Source of the DNA: Chamaesiphon sp.
GTDB taxonomy: Bacteria; Cyanobacteriota; Cyanobacteriia; Cyanobacteriales; Chamaesiphonaceae
Assembly (NCBI GenBank): GCA_020059425.1
Contig: JAGVCD010000053.1
Coordinates: 1 to 6,339, forward strand
Reading direction: 5' to 3'
Length of the DNA stretch: 6,339 nucleotides
Below, in pieces: positions 6,189 through 6,339 of this stretch (position 1 is the first letter of the stretch; every line of letters starts with the position of its first letter). The notes below the pieces were generated by a model. The model was not told the origin of the DNA. It saw only the letters and a program-made list of their open reading frames with translations, and searched no databases. Position numbers and translations under genes: made by a program.

Positions 6189-6216
6189 TCATTGCTATTT
6201 ATCAATACTAGAAATC

Positions 6217-6339
6217 ATGAGACAACCAAGCCTTAGTAACATGTCCAGAGGAAATGCCGACAAAGATTTGTTAATTGTCTTGCTTGTTGGCCTGGGCAGT
6301 TCGATCGCGATTCATATTTTGGCAATTTTTGGCGCTGGC
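6217..6339 (+). CDS. Probable TonB-like energy transducer, N-terminal 41 codons, cut by window edge
   Basis: The frame is open from ATG 6217 to the window end. It reads as a short charged, polar cytoplasmic leader (residues 1-17) followed by one hydrophobic helix (about 18-40: LLIVLLVGLGSSIAIHILAIFG), the layout of an inner-membrane anchored TonB. Within the helix S29 and H33 form SxxxH, matching Ser16 and His20 of E. coli TonB, which interact functionally with ExbB/ExbD. The position directly after a TonB-dependent receptor supports the call: it would carry proton-motive energy to that receptor. The proline-rich middle and the C-terminal domain are outside the window, so other single-pass proteins remain possible. 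M9 at 6241 is an alternative start; neither has a convincing Shine-Dalgarno sequence. Confidence 0.6.
   Translation, partial: MRQPSLSNMSRGNADKDLLIVLLVGLGSSIAIHILAIFGAG

Larger units (their letters stand above)
5891..6216. other. 326-bp intergenic region between the receptor and the TonB-like gene
   Basis: AT-rich, with no credible gene on either strand. It contains the imperfect hairpin near the receptor stop, a candidate promoter around 6042-6070 and a Fur-like site near the next start. I saw no tRNA, riboswitch-like fold or clear intrinsic terminator. The promoter suggests the downstream gene can be transcribed separately from the receptor. Confidence 0.6.

Overview
The window looks like a piece of a cyanobacterial siderophore locus. 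It was read by eye only, with no database search. Cyanobacterial origin is suggested by a perfect HIP1 octamer (GCGATCGC) and many GCGATCG variants, by a TonB-dependent receptor with an N-terminal AMIN domain (an arrangement typical of cyanobacterial outer-membrane receptors), and by Fur-box-like sites that resemble the Anabaena FurA consensus better than the enterobacterial one.

Minus strand, read right to left: a stand-alone acyl/aryl carrier protein (stop at 2397), an adenylate-forming ligase of the benzoate-CoA ligase type (2346 to 808), and the N-terminal 253 residues of a salicylate synthase of the Irp9/YbtS/MbtI type (761 to the left edge, cut off). The genes are 50 and 46 bp apart, point the same way and look like one operon. 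Together they would make salicylate from chorismate, activate it and load it onto a carrier protein: a starter-unit cassette for an aryl-capped NRPS/PKS siderophore. The assembly line itself is not in the window and would be expected beyond the left edge.

Centre (2625-3280): the control region between the minus-strand operon and the plus-strand receptor gene. It holds a promoter for each direction, Fur-box-like sites, a 7-bp dyad over the operon's -10 box, an 8-bp hairpin, and a decayed IS4-type transposase fragment on the minus strand.

Plus strand: an 869-residue AMIN-plug-barrel TonB-dependent siderophore receptor (3281-5890), a 326-bp intergenic stretch with a candidate promoter and Fur-like site, then the first 41 codons of a probable TonB-like energy transducer (6217 to the right edge) with one membrane helix carrying the SxxxH pattern of TonB. 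Synthesis, uptake and energising of uptake would thus sit side by side, plausibly under shared iron control. The product is unknown; anachelin, a cyanobacterial siderophore containing salicylate, shows that such a starter has precedent in the phylum.
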